Positions 25,433-33,344 are shown, counted from the stretch's first letter. The stretch: 64,000 nucleotides of DNA from Labrenzia sp. R4_2 (GCF_017743865.1 NZ_JAGHRJ010000001.1:558001-622000); one strand, 5' to 3'. The notes: generated by a model from the sequence alone, not told the origin. Numbers and translations are program-made.

Positions 25433-26647
25433 ATGCGCTTAAGAAAGGCACTTGAATCACTTTGGGGTGTAGATCCCGCAGCGGCACTTGAGGAAAAAGC
25501 CTCCCGCACCGGGCCTCTGCTTGCGATCCAGGGGACTGCGCAGCCGGTCTGGAGCCCGCGCGATTATGCGGCTCTGGCGCGGGAAGGTTTTGCGAAAAAC
25601 CCCGTGGTGCACCGCGCGGTCCGGCTGCTGTCTGAGACTGCGGCCGCTGTTCCTCTGTTGCTCTTTGAAGGGGATAGTGAGCTGTCGGAGCATCCGTTGC
25701 TGGCACTTCTCACCCGGCCCAATGCCCATGAAACCGGCGCTGATTTTCTGGAGGCGCTTTACGGCTATCTGCTGGTCTCCGGTAATGCCTATCTGGAGCA
25801 GGTGCCGGTCAATGGCGTGCCGCGGGAGCTTTATGCGCTGCGGCCGGACCGGGTGAAGGTGGTACCCGGACCACATGGCTGGCCGGAGGCCTTCGACTAC
25901 ACCGTCGCGGGGCGCACCGTGCGCTTGCCTGCAGAAGCGGACGACGGAGAAGAGGCAGCTTCTGTTCGGCATCTGAAGCTGTTTCATCCGCTGAATGATC
26001 ATTATGGGTTTGCACCGGTTGAAGCCGCCCAGATGGCGCTCGACATTCACAATGCGGCAGCAAGCTGGAACAAGGCACTGCTCGACAATGCCGCCCGGCC
26101 CTCCGGCGCATTGATCTATGGGGCGGGCGATGCGCTCAATCTGACAAGCGATCAGTTCGACCGGCTCAAGGCCGAGTTGGAAGACGGCTACCAAGGCGCG
26201 CGCAACGCCGGACGGCCTTTGCTGCTGGAAGGGGGGCTCGACTGGAAGCCGATGGGACTGACCCCGAAGGACATGGACTTCATCGAGGCGAAGAACCAGG
26301 CCGCACGGGAAATCGCGCTGGCCTTTGGGGTGCCGCCGATGCTGCTCGGCATTCCGGGCGACAACACCTACGCCAACTATCAGGAGGCCGGCCGGGCGTT
26401 GTGGCGCGGGGCGGTCCTGCCGCTGGTGCGGCGGACGGCGGGCCATCTTGCCAGCTGGCTGGGACCAGCTTTTGGCGACGGCCTGCGCCTTGAGCCGGAT
26501 CTTGATGCGATCGAGGCCTTGTCGTCGGAGCGGGAGGCCTTGTGGCGGCGCGTCGGTGCGGCTGCGTTCTTGTCGGACGACGAAAAGCGCCAGGCCGTCG
26601 GCTACGGCCCACGGAGCGGCATTCCAGGGGAGGCTGAGGATGATTGA
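25433..26647 (+). CDS. GTA gene g3, HK97-family portal protein
   Basis: A 404-residue portal, the ring through which DNA enters the head. Landmarks are FAKNPVVHRAVRLLSETAAAVP, GYLLVSGNAYLEQ, PLNDHYGFAPVEAAQMALD, and the portal core AREIALAFGVPPMLLGIPGD with NTYANYQEAGRALWRGAVLP. All are typical of HK97-type portals. The ATG at 25433 follows AAGGA at a good distance; the longer TTG start at 25349 adds 28 basic residues. The stop overlaps g3.5 by eight bases. Confidence 0.95.
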   Translation: MRLRKALESLWGVDPAAALEEKASRTGPLLAIQGTAQPVWSPRDYAALAREGFAKNPVVHRAVRLLSETAAAVPLLLFEGDSELSEHPLLALLTRPNAHETGADFLEALYGYLLVSGNAYLEQVPVNGVPRELYALRPDRVKVVPGPHGWPEAFDYTVAGRTVRLPAEADDGEEAASVRHLKLFHPLNDHYGFAPVEAAQMALDIHNAAASWNKALLDNAARPSGALIYGAGDALNLTSDQFDRLKAELEDGYQGARNAGRPLLLEGGLDWKPMGLTPKDMDFIEAKNQAAREIALAFGVPPMLLGIPGDNTYANYQEAGRALWRGAVLPLVRRTAGHLASWLGPAFGDGLRLEPDLDAIEALSSEREALWRRVGAAAFLSDDEKRQAVGYGPRSGIPGEAEDD

Positions 26648-26837
26648 AGACTTGACCACTCACGTCATGGCGCGCGGGGATTTGGCCCATCTCGCGCTGT
26701 TTTTGTGGGCTGCGACGGCGACCTTGATCGGCCTCGTGCTCGTCCGCGAGCTCGCCCTGTCCAATCAGCGCTTTTCCGACTTTGTCAGCGAGGTCGCCCG
26801 GCTGAACCGTTATCTGGCCGAGCTCGGAACGCTTTAA
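26640..26837 (+). CDS. GTA gene g3.5, small membrane protein
   Basis: A 65-residue protein in the position of the RcGTA ORF g3.5. It has a single membrane helix (about residues 16-36, LAHLALFLWAATATLIGLVLV) followed by a helical, partly charged tail (SDFVSEVARLNRYLAELG). The ATG at 26640 overlaps the end of the portal gene (GAGGATGATTGA), so translation is coupled. Its role in GTA production is not known to me. Confidence 0.72.
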   Translation: MIEDLTTHVMARGDLAHLALFLWAATATLIGLVLVRELALSNQRFSDFVSEVARLNRYLAELGTL

Positions 26838-26860
26838 ACCCAAGGATTTCGACTGCCGCC

Positions 26861-26920
26861 GTCCCGGTCTTGAACCGGCACCAAGCCCGAACAGGCCCCG
26901 GATCAGGTCCGGGGGCGGCA
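26861..26920. repeat. Mosaic inverted repeat, copy 4 (A then B unit)
   Basis: Unit A starts GTCCCGGT at 26861 with an imperfect second arm near 26874-26882. Unit B is GCCCCGGA (26895-26902), loop TCAGG, TCCGGGGG (26908-26915). It lies 23 bases after g3.5 and before a small extra ORF, inside the GTA cluster. Confidence 0.72.
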
Positions 26921-27002
26921 CGTTCTAAAGAATGCGCCTTTCGGGTAGCAGACGCCCTGAAACAAAGAGGGCTGAATCTAATTCTTGATCAAGGAGGGCA
27001 GA

Positions 27003-27212
27003 ATGAGCCTTCAAAGCAACTCCCTCAACTGCGGGAGACCGCAGTGCCGTGCCCGCAGCTCGAAAACAACGCTGCTGCAGCGGTTTGGCGCCAAGGCATC
27101 CGGTCACCGGACCGAGCATTTGCCGGTTTTCCGGGATTTTTCGGGCCGTTTGTTTCATCTGGCCATTCAGGTGAGGGAAGACGTCAAACCCGCTCGTGGA
27201 GGCGGTGCTTGA
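27003..27212 (+). CDS. Extra small ORF in the GTA cluster, coupled to the prohead protease
   Basis: A 69-residue basic ORF between g3.5 and g4. It has a strong Shine-Dalgarno, AAGGAGGG at 26991-26998, and its TGA overlaps the g4 ATG (TGATG), the usual coupling in this cluster. The product starts MSLQSNSLNCGRPQCRARSS and has no membrane segment. I do not recognise it, and it has no counterpart that I know in the R. capsulatus cluster. It may be a real small protein or a leader ORF that sets g4 translation. Confidence 0.5.
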   Translation: MSLQSNSLNCGRPQCRARSSKTTLLQRFGAKASGHRTEHLPVFRDFSGRLFHLAIQVREDVKPARGGGA

Positions 27213-27700
27213 TGGCCGGAGCCGTAAGGGCCCCGGTGCGGATTGCCGGTTATGCCAGCGTCTTCGGCAAGCCGGATGGCACTGGCGACACGGTTCTGCC
27301 AGGTGCGTTCCGGAGGAGGCTCCGACAGCGTCCGCCGGCACGCGTTGCGCTGTTGTGGCAGCACGATCCGGCCCGCCCGCTCGGCCGTTGGACGCGGTTG
27401 ATGGAAACACAACACGGGCTATGGGCCGAAGGGGACCTTGCCCCGGGCGTTGTCGCAGCCTTCGAGGCGGCGAACCTGATCCGGGCAGGGGCTCTTTCCG
27501 GGCTTTCCATCGGCTTCAAGGCGCGCACCGCCCGCAGACCGCACCGCGGATCTGGCCGGGTCCTGCAAGACATCGATCTCTGGGAGGTTTCCCTCGTCAC
27601 TTTCCCGCAAGTCGACGAGGCACGAGTCCGGCTTTTGACACCGCCTCCGAACACATCAACCCCACGCACACCGCACATTGGATCAAGGGAGTATTTGTGA
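27212..27700 (+). CDS. GTA gene g4, HK97-family prohead protease
   Basis: A 162-residue U35-type prohead protease that trims the capsid during head maturation. Key parts are RIAGYASVFGKPDGTGDTV near the start, VALLWQHDPARPLGRW (catalytic histidine region), ALSGLSIGFKAR (serine region) and DLWEVSLVTFPQVDEARV near the end. It is coupled to the small ORF before it and to the capsid gene after it, both by TGATG. Confidence 0.92.
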   Translation: MAGAVRAPVRIAGYASVFGKPDGTGDTVLPGAFRRRLRQRPPARVALLWQHDPARPLGRWTRLMETQHGLWAEGDLAPGVVAAFEAANLIRAGALSGLSIGFKARTARRPHRGSGRVLQDIDLWEVSLVTFPQVDEARVRLLTPPPNTSTPRTPHIGSREYL

Positions 27701-29022
27701 TGACAGGACCTTCAGACTGGACGCCCGATGACCTGCCGCTGGAAACAAAGGCGGACATGCCCGGCGGAATGCCGCCAGTTCCGGCTGCTCCAACCGCCGA
27801 TACCTCAGGCGGAGATGACGTTGCCCGGACCTTTGACGTGTTCTTCCGGACTTTCGAGAGCTACCGGGCGGTCAATGATGCGCGCCTTGCGGAAATTGAA
27901 AGCCGGGGCAGTGCGGACGTGATCTCGCTGGAAAAACTCGACCGGCTGGATGCAGCCCTCGACGCCACACAGCGACGTCTGGATGATCTGACCTTGAAAA
28001 GCCGCCGCCCTCAGATCGGCAGGCACGGGCCGCGCCAAACGACATCGGCGGCCTTGGAACACAAGGCAGCCTTTGAGGCCTATGTGCGTTCCGGCCGGGA
28101 ACAGCCCTTGCGTCCGCTGGAAGTCAAAGCCCTGTCGGCCGGATCTGATCCGGATGGCGGCTATCTGGTACCGGAGGAAACGGAAGCCGGGATTATGCGC
28201 CGCCTGTCGCAGGTCTCTCCCATCCGGGCGATTTCCGGCAACCGGCAGGTCTCGTCCTCGACCTATAAGAAACCGTTCGCTGTAACCGGCCCGCAGTCCG
28301 GGTGGGTTGGCGAAACCGCCGCACGGCCGCAGACGAACAGCCCGCAACTGGCTGAGCTGACATTCCCGGCGATGGAACTCTATGCGATGCCCGCCGCGAC
28401 ATCGACCCTGCTGGATGATGCGGCGGTCGACATGGATCAGTGGATCGCGGAAGAGGTCGAAGCCGCCTTTGCCGAACAGGAGGGAGCGGCCTTTGTCAAT
28501 GGCGATGGCGTCAACAAGCCGCTCGGCTTCCTCCAGGCACCGCGTGTTGCCGAGAGCAGCTGGACCTGGGGTTCGCTCGGCACGATGCCCACCGGCACAG
28601 CCGGAGCGTTCCCGGCATCGGATGCCGGAGATACGCTCATTGACCTCATCTATTCCTTGAAGAGCGGCTACCGGCAAAACGGCCGGTTCGTCATGAACCG
28701 CAAGACGCAGAGCGAAATCCGCAAGCTGAAGGACGGCGATGGAACTTATCTGTGGCAGCCGCCTGCCGGTGTGGACGGGGCGGCGACCTTGCTGAATTTC
28801 CCGATTACGGAAGCTGAAGACATGCCGGACATTGCCAATGACGCCCCCGCAATTGCTTTCGGCGATTTCCGGCGCGGCTATCTGGTGGTGGACCGTATGG
28901 GCGTGCGTCTGTTGCGTGATCCTTATTCTGCAAAGCCCTATGTGCTGTTTTACACCACTAAACGGGTCGGCGGCGGCGTTCAGGATTATGACGCGATCAA
29001 GCTTTTGATGTTCTCCGCATAA
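27700..29022 (+). CDS. GTA gene g5, HK97-family major capsid protein
   Basis: A 440-residue capsid protein. The first 120 residues are low in complexity with a predicted coiled coil (about 60-95, LDRLDAALDATQRRLDDL), matching the scaffold-like delta domain that the g4 protease removes. The HK97 fold begins around LEHKAAFEAYVRSG; landmarks are GGYLVPEE, ISGNRQVSSSTYKKP, VAWV-like GWVGETAARP, AFVNGDGVNKPLGFL and AFGDFRRGYLVVDRMG. An AGGGAG precedes the ATG, which overlaps the g4 stop. A strong terminator hairpin follows at 29120. Confidence 0.96.
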   Translation: MTGPSDWTPDDLPLETKADMPGGMPPVPAAPTADTSGGDDVARTFDVFFRTFESYRAVNDARLAEIESRGSADVISLEKLDRLDAALDATQRRLDDLTLKSRRPQIGRHGPRQTTSAALEHKAAFEAYVRSGREQPLRPLEVKALSAGSDPDGGYLVPEETEAGIMRRLSQVSPIRAISGNRQVSSSTYKKPFAVTGPQSGWVGETAARPQTNSPQLAELTFPAMELYAMPAATSTLLDDAAVDMDQWIAEEVEAAFAEQEGAAFVNGDGVNKPLGFLQAPRVAESSWTWGSLGTMPTGTAGAFPASDAGDTLIDLIYSLKSGYRQNGRFVMNRKTQSEIRKLKDGDGTYLWQPPAGVDGAATLLNFPITEAEDMPDIANDAPAIAFGDFRRGYLVVDRMGVRLLRDPYSAKPYVLFYTTKRVGGGVQDYDAIKLLMFSA

Positions 29023-29119
29023 AACAGGTCACGCAGGGCTCACGTTTTCTTGCCTTGTAAGTCTTACCTAGCAGACCCACATCTTCAAATGAACGATGAG
29101 GGTCGTTCCTCCCCAGACT

Positions 29120-29158
29120 GGCGCCGCACTCCTTTGGACCTGCGGCGCCTTCTTTTTT
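29120..29158 (+). terminator. Intrinsic terminator after the capsid gene
   Basis: Arms GGCGCCGCA (29120-29128) and TGCGGCGCC (29141-29149) make a perfect nine-base GC stem with a 12-base loop, followed by TTCTTTTTT. It lies 98 bases after the capsid stop and just before g6. As it interrupts the operon, it likely gives partial termination so that capsid mRNA exceeds tail mRNA. Confidence 0.8.
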
Positions 29159-29169
29159 GGGAAACACCC

Positions 29170-29739
29170 ATGACATCGATCCGTTTGAATGATCCGGCCA
29201 CTGAACCTGTGGCGGTCGAGGAAATGCGCGCGCATCTCCGGCTGAACGGCAGCGAAGAGGACAGCAGCCTTTCAGGATTTCTCAAGGCCGCCCGCACCCA
29301 CATCGAACAGGCCACCCGGCGTGCTCTGATTTCCCAGTCCTGGCGACTTTACCTGGACGGCTGGCCGGTTGGCCGCATTGTCCGGCTGCCCGTGTCGCCG
29401 GTGCAGTCCGTTGATCAGATCACGGTTTATGATCGCGATGGAAATGCGTCCCAACTCCAGCCTTCTGATTGGCAACTCGACCGCTCCACACAGCCTGAAC
29501 GGGTAAAGATCAAGCTCGGGGCCGGGCTTCCTGCCTCCGACATGATGGCGGCTGAAATTGATTTCACAGCCGGATATGGCGCGACCGCGTCAGATGTTCC
29601 TGAAAACTTCCGGCAGGCCGTGCGCCTTCTGGCCGGGCATTGGTTCGAACACCGGGAGGCCGGAACGGATCTCGCAATTGCCAGCCTGCCGCAAGGGCTC
29701 GACCGGCTTTTGTCCACCGTCCGGGTGCCGCTCTTATGA
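29170..29739 (+). CDS. GTA gene g6, head-tail connector (gp6-like)
   Basis: A 189-residue connector of the phage gp6/phiE125 gp8 type that attaches under the portal. Features are the N-terminal VEEMRAHLRLNGSEEDSSLS helix pair, ARTHIEQATRRALISQSWRL, and a C-terminal helix FRQAVRLLAGHWFEHREAG. The ATG at 29170 is taken because homologous proteins start close to the VEE/LRLN helix. The stop overlaps g7 by ATGA. Confidence 0.88.
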   Translation: MTSIRLNDPATEPVAVEEMRAHLRLNGSEEDSSLSGFLKAARTHIEQATRRALISQSWRLYLDGWPVGRIVRLPVSPVQSVDQITVYDRDGNASQLQPSDWQLDRSTQPERVKIKLGAGLPASDMMAAEIDFTAGYGATASDVPENFRQAVRLLAGHWFEHREAGTDLAIASLPQGLDRLLSTVRVPLL

Positions 29740-30056
29740 GGGCCGGGGCTTACCGTGTGCCGGTGATCTTGCAGCGGCCTTTGGAGACCCGATCCGCTTC
29801 GGGGGACATAACGACCACTTACGAAGCTGCCGGATCTGTCTTTGCCGCGCTTCGCCTGAAAAGTCAGAGCGAGCGCTTCGCGGACAGCCGGACGGCAAGT
29901 TCCAAAACCTGGGAGATCCGCTTGCGGCCCTTTTCCGGATTGGCTGGCGGCTGGCGGATCCTTTCTGGTACCCGCGTTTTCCGGGTTTTGTCGGTCTGCG
30001 ATCCAACGGGCCGGAGACGGGAACTTCTATGTGAGACAGAGGAGGAAAGCCCATGA
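29736..30056 (+). CDS. GTA gene g7, head-tail adaptor/head closure protein
   Basis: A 106-residue phage head-closure protein (SPP1 gp16-like). The beta-rich text VPVILQRPLETRSASGDITT, then WEIRLRPFSGLAGGWRIL, fits the small barrel of this family. It is translationally coupled on both sides by four-base overlaps (ATGA), between g6 and g8. Confidence 0.85.
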   Translation: MRAGAYRVPVILQRPLETRSASGDITTTYEAAGSVFAALRLKSQSERFADSRTASSKTWEIRLRPFSGLAGGWRILSGTRVFRVLSVCDPTGRRRELLCETEEESP

Positions 30057-30469
30057 GCCTTTCCGACGTTCAAACGGCCCTGCGCGCCGGTTTGTTTTCT
30101 CTGCTCAAAGCCGATGGCGTTCTGTCCGGTTTGCTGGGGTCGGACCGGATTTTTGAAACACCGCCGCGGGCAGATACCTTTCCCTACCTCGTGCTGGAAA
30201 GCGTTGAGACCCGGCCGCTGCTCACGGAGATTGGCGAGGGTATGGTGCATTCACTGGCCCTAAGCGTGTTCTCCCGAAGGCTCAGCCGGGACGAAGCGGC
30301 CCAGGCTGCAGGCCGTGCGGCTGAGGTCCTGATGACAGGAGCCGTGTCATTGACCGGAAACAGGCTTGTGAACCTCACCATTACGAACGTGCTCAGCCGC
30401 AAGCTGCGCGACGGACGGGGATATCGGGCTTCGAGTTCCTTAAGGGCGGTCACCGAGCCGCTTACCTGA
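30053..30469 (+). CDS. GTA gene g8, DUF3168 tail completion protein
   Basis: A 138-residue DUF3168 protein, the tail-terminator class. Features are the N-terminal helix DVQTALRAGLFSLLKADGVL, the strand PYLVLESVETRPL, and the C-terminal GYRASSSLRAVTEPL, which is the usual DUF3168 ending. It forms the ring linking head and tail tube. The ATG overlaps the g7 stop. Confidence 0.88.
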   Translation: MSLSDVQTALRAGLFSLLKADGVLSGLLGSDRIFETPPRADTFPYLVLESVETRPLLTEIGEGMVHSLALSVFSRRLSRDEAAQAAGRAAEVLMTGAVSLTGNRLVNLTITNVLSRKLRDGRGYRASSSLRAVTEPLT

Positions 30470-30494
30470 GTTGACCTTCTGACAGGAGAACGCC

Positions 30495-30908
30495 ATGGGC
30501 GCACAGCGCGGACGCGATCTGCTCTTGAAACTTGATGCTGAATCGAACGGCACGTTCGTCACCGTGGCGGGCCTTCGGGCACGGCAAGTGGCGCTCAATG
30601 CCACCACTGTCGACATCACCACATCCGACAGCGCGGGCCGCTGGCGCGAGCTTCTGGAAGGGGCTGGAACCCGAGCGGCAAGCCTGTCCGGTTCGGGTCT
30701 ATTTAGGGATGCGCAAAGTGATTCCGCCGTTCGCCAGCTTTTTTTCGATGGTGCGATCCGGCCCTGGCAAGCTGTCGTTCCGGATTTCGGAACGCTGGAC
30801 GGCCAGTTTCAAATCACCAGCCTGGAATATGCCGGCCGCCACGATGGCGAGGTGACTTTCGAACTGGCGCTGTCCTCCGCAGGGCAGGTGAGCTTTACAG
30901 CCGTCTGA
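30495..30908 (+). CDS. GTA gene g9, major tail (tube) protein, TP901-1 family
   Basis: A 137-residue tail tube protein. The segment MGAQRGRDLLLKLDAESNGTF opening, TVDITTSDSAGRWRELLEGAG, and the closing FELALSSAGQVSFTAV match the phage major tail protein of the TP901-1 family. A GACAGGAG site precedes the ATG by a few bases. The tube surrounds the tape measure g11. Confidence 0.92.
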   Translation: MGAQRGRDLLLKLDAESNGTFVTVAGLRARQVALNATTVDITTSDSAGRWRELLEGAGTRAASLSGSGLFRDAQSDSAVRQLFFDGAIRPWQAVVPDFGTLDGQFQITSLEYAGRHDGEVTFELALSSAGQVSFTAV

Positions 30909-30933
30909 GGGATGCAATTCGAGGAGAAATCAG

Positions 30934-31281
30934 ATGCCAAACAGGTTCCGAGGAGAGATTTCCGCCCAGCTCGATGGCCGGACATGGACGTTGGTCCTGA
31001 CGCTTGGCGCGTTGGCCGAGTTGGAGGCAGCCTACAAGTGCGAGAGCCTTCCAGCCTTGCTTCAGAGGTTTTCACCGGACAGCTTGTCTGCTTCCGACAT
31101 GATCGTTTTGTTGGGGGCCGGTTTGAGAGGTGCAGGCCACGATGTCACCAATGATCAGGTGGCGATGATGCAGGCCGCTGGCGGTGTCGGCGGTTTTGCC
31201 GCGATCACGGCGGATCTCCTGACGGCTGCCTTTGGTGCCTCGTCTACGGAAGACGACGAACCGTTGGCGGAAGCATCTTAA
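30934..31281 (+). CDS. GTA gene g10, GTA_gp10/tail assembly chaperone family protein
   Basis: A 115-residue protein of the GTA_gp10 type (tail assembly chaperone-like family). The opening FRGEISAQLDGRTWTLVLTLGALAELE is the signature, followed by a helical region and an acidic C-terminus (TEDDEPLAEAS). The stop overlaps the g10.1 start (TAATG), which is the classical place for paired tail chaperones. Confidence 0.88.
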   Translation: MPNRFRGEISAQLDGRTWTLVLTLGALAELEAAYKCESLPALLQRFSPDSLSASDMIVLLGAGLRGAGHDVTNDQVAMMQAAGGVGGFAAITADLLTAAFGASSTEDDEPLAEAS

Positions 31282-31481
31282 TGCTGCCCTGGGCGGATCT
31301 CTTGCGGATAATTGCAACGCGCTGGGCTTGGACGCCGGCCGAGTTTTGGGCAGCGACGCCGCGGGAACTTGAGGCTGTTTTGGGCTTCGGATGTCCGGCT
31401 GATGGCCTCAAACGATCCGAATTGGACCGGCTGATCAGAACCCATCCGGACATGGCAACATGCGGCCGTGCCGAAGACTAG
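31281..31481 (+). CDS. GTA gene g10.1, tail assembly chaperone (Phage_TAC_6 type)
   Basis: A 66-residue helical protein. W-rich opening PWADLLRIIATRWAWTPAEF with a TPRELEAVLGFG helix matches the short rcc01693/Phage_TAC_6 chaperones found after g10 in alphaproteobacterial GTAs. The ATG overlaps the g10 TAA. Its stop lies 16 bases before the tape measure. Confidence 0.85.
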   Translation: MLPWADLLRIIATRWAWTPAEFWAATPRELEAVLGFGCPADGLKRSELDRLIRTHPDMATCGRAED

Positions 31482-31497
31482 AAGGAAGGGAAACCTC

Positions 31498-32031
31498 ATG
31501 ACTGACCGTGATCTGGATCTTGATGTCCCGCTAGCGGATCTCGAGGAGTTCCGGACGAAGATGATGGAGATAGACCGCAGTGCGCAGAACATCTCCCGCA
31601 GTCTTGTGGGCGGCCTCAAGTCGGCCCTTGTGGATGGCAAATCGCTCGAAAGCGTCTTCAAGAAGATCGCGTTGTCCGCGTCCTCCCGGGTGCTGAATTC
31701 AGCGCTCGCACCTTTGGAAAAGGCCGCAGGCAGCCTCTTCGACACAATTATCCCGTTTGCCAAGGGCGGGGTGGTCGGCGCTCCGGCGCTGTTCAGTATG
31801 GGAAATGGTGTGTCTGGTTTGATGGGCGAAGCAGGTCCGGAAGCAATTCTGCCCCTTGCCAGAGGGGCGGATGGGCACCTGGGGGTCAGGTCCGCGGAGG
31901 GCGGCCGGTCCCCCATGCCATCAGTGCAGATAAATGTGACTGCGCAGGATGCCGAAAGTTTCCGGCGGTCAGAAGCTCAGGTCTCGGCGATGGTGGCCCG
32001 CGCCGTCGGACGGGGACGACGCGGGCTCTAA
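31498..32031 (+). CDS. GTA gene g11, tail tape measure protein (short)
   Basis: A 177-residue tape measure. The helical N-terminal half (LEEFRTKMMEIDRSAQNISR, then KSALVDGKSLESVFKKIALS) is followed by the tape-measure ending IPFAKGGVVGAPALFSMGNG and GLMGEAGPEAILPLARGADG, found at the C-terminus of such proteins. It is short even for a GTA, so the tail should be very short. The ATG follows GGAAGGG. The gene ends before an opposite-strand YdcH gene. Confidence 0.9.
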   Translation: MTDRDLDLDVPLADLEEFRTKMMEIDRSAQNISRSLVGGLKSALVDGKSLESVFKKIALSASSRVLNSALAPLEKAAGSLFDTIIPFAKGGVVGAPALFSMGNGVSGLMGEAGPEAILPLARGADGHLGVRSAEGGRSPMPSVQINVTAQDAESFRRSEAQVSAMVARAVGRGRRGL

Positions 32032-32053
32032 CACCGGCCTGAAAAGGAGGGGC

Positions 32054-32308
32054 TCAGGAACCGGCGTTTGCCGTAGCCGCAAGCATGGCGGCAATCTGGT
32101 CTTTCAGGTGAAGGCGCTTCTTCTTCAGGTCTTCAAGAACTTCATCGGATGCAGGTGTCACATCGGTTTCGATGCGGTGCACTTCGCGGTTGATGGTGTG
32201 ATACTCTTCGGCCAGGCGGGCGAAATGGGCATCGGTGGTCTTCAATGTGTGGAGCGCGTCTGCCGCGTCCGGGAATTCTTCATGCAGTTCGTGAGGAACG
32301 TGACTCAT
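32054..32308 (-). CDS. YdcH/DUF465 family protein inside the GTA cluster
   Basis: An 84-residue helical-hairpin protein. HVPHELHEEFPDAADALHTL, DAHFARLAEEYHTINREVHR and LKKKRLHLKDQIAAML are characteristic of DUF465 (YdcH). Function is unknown. It points against the GTA genes, between g11 and g12. The ATG at 32308 has GGAGG upstream (minus strand). Confidence 0.92.
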   Translation of the reverse strand: MSHVPHELHEEFPDAADALHTLKTTDAHFARLAEEYHTINREVHRIETDVTPASDEVLEDLKKKRLHLKDQIAAMLAATANAGS

Positions 32309-32406
32309 TCTATTTTGCCTCCTTTAGAGGCCCCCAAAGTGCCGCCGCCAGCTTCCCAACACCTTGAGACAGATCAATCAAAGTCCGATTTGCGACGGAG
32401 ATTTTC

Positions 32407-33042
32407 ATGGACGCCTTTCTGAATGAGAGTTTTCCGGGAAGTATTGCCTTTGGAGCACTCGGCGGGCCGGAGCGCCGGACTGAAGTTGTTCCGCTTGCGA
32501 CCGGGTATGAAACCCGCAATGCCCGCTGGGCCGACAGCCGCCGCCGTTATGATGCGGCAACCGGTGTGCGATCGCTCGCGGACTTGAGGGCGATCCTGGC
32601 CCTGTTTGAGAAGGCCCGCGGCCGGCTATACGGCTTCCGCCTGCGTGATCCGTTTGATCATGCGAGCTCGATGGCGGGCAATCCGCCTCAAGCCGTAAAT
32701 CAGTCCATCGGGGAAGGAGACGGCAGCACGGTCCGGTTTACCTTGACCAAGACATACGGGAGCGGTGATTTGGCTTATCACCGGGCCATCCGATTGCCGG
32801 TTGTAAGCAGCGTGCGGGTAGCCGTGGCCGGAGCAGAACAGACCGCCGGGATAGACTTTGAGGTCGATGCGTCGACGGGAGATATCGTGTTTTCCGAAGC
32901 GCCACCCGTAGGTAATTCCGTCACGGCCGGTTTCCTGTTCGACGTTCCTGTCCGGTTCGACACGGACCGCCTGGATCTCAGCCTGACCCATTTCGAGGCC
33001 GGCGATATTCCCTCGATCCCCTTGGTCGAGATCCGGATATGA
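32407..33042 (+). CDS. GTA gene g12, distal tail protein (DUF2460/TIGR02217)
   Basis: A 211-residue distal tail protein. The opening FLNESFPGSIAFGALGGPERRTEVVPL and the middle RRRYDAATGVRSLADLRAIL and RLYGFRLRDPFDH are diagnostic of DUF2460. The end FEAGDIPSIPLVEIRI is also typical. In GTAs this ring joins the tube to the hub g13. It is followed by an unusual AT-rich 302-base gap. Confidence 0.94.
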   Translation: MDAFLNESFPGSIAFGALGGPERRTEVVPLATGYETRNARWADSRRRYDAATGVRSLADLRAILALFEKARGRLYGFRLRDPFDHASSMAGNPPQAVNQSIGEGDGSTVRFTLTKTYGSGDLAYHRAIRLPVVSSVRVAVAGAEQTAGIDFEVDASTGDIVFSEAPPVGNSVTAGFLFDVPVRFDTDRLDLSLTHFEAGDIPSIPLVEIRI

Positions 33043-33344
33043 GTGCCCGCTCAGATTTGTTGGATACTAGTATCCGTCTGGAGTAGTTAGTCTTGTTAAT
33101 AAATATCATGGTGATTTGTTGCAGTATGCAAAAGTGTGGGGCTGCGGAACCGTTGTGATCCCGCAGCATTTACCACGTGCACTTGTATATTTATTTCGTT
33201 TTATTTGAGCTCACCCTGATAACAAATTGTGACGGTTGTATTACGCGGTGTGAAAATGTGATCGCGATCGAGAAACACTTGTTGGTTCAAGCGCATTAGT
33301 TGCGTTTTCTCCACGAAATGACCAACGATAGTCACGGATCTGAC
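33043..33344. promoter_or_regulatory. AT-rich gap with palindromes between g12 and g13
   Basis: A 302-base non-coding stretch, markedly AT-rich compared with the flanking genes. It contains a perfect 14-base palindrome, GGATACTAGTATCC (33062-33075), a hairpin with arms GCTGCGG (33141-33147) and CCGCAGC (33161-33167), and a palindrome GATCGCGATC (33260-33269). No gene was seen. It may hold an internal promoter or a regulatory site for g13-g15. Confidence 0.5.
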
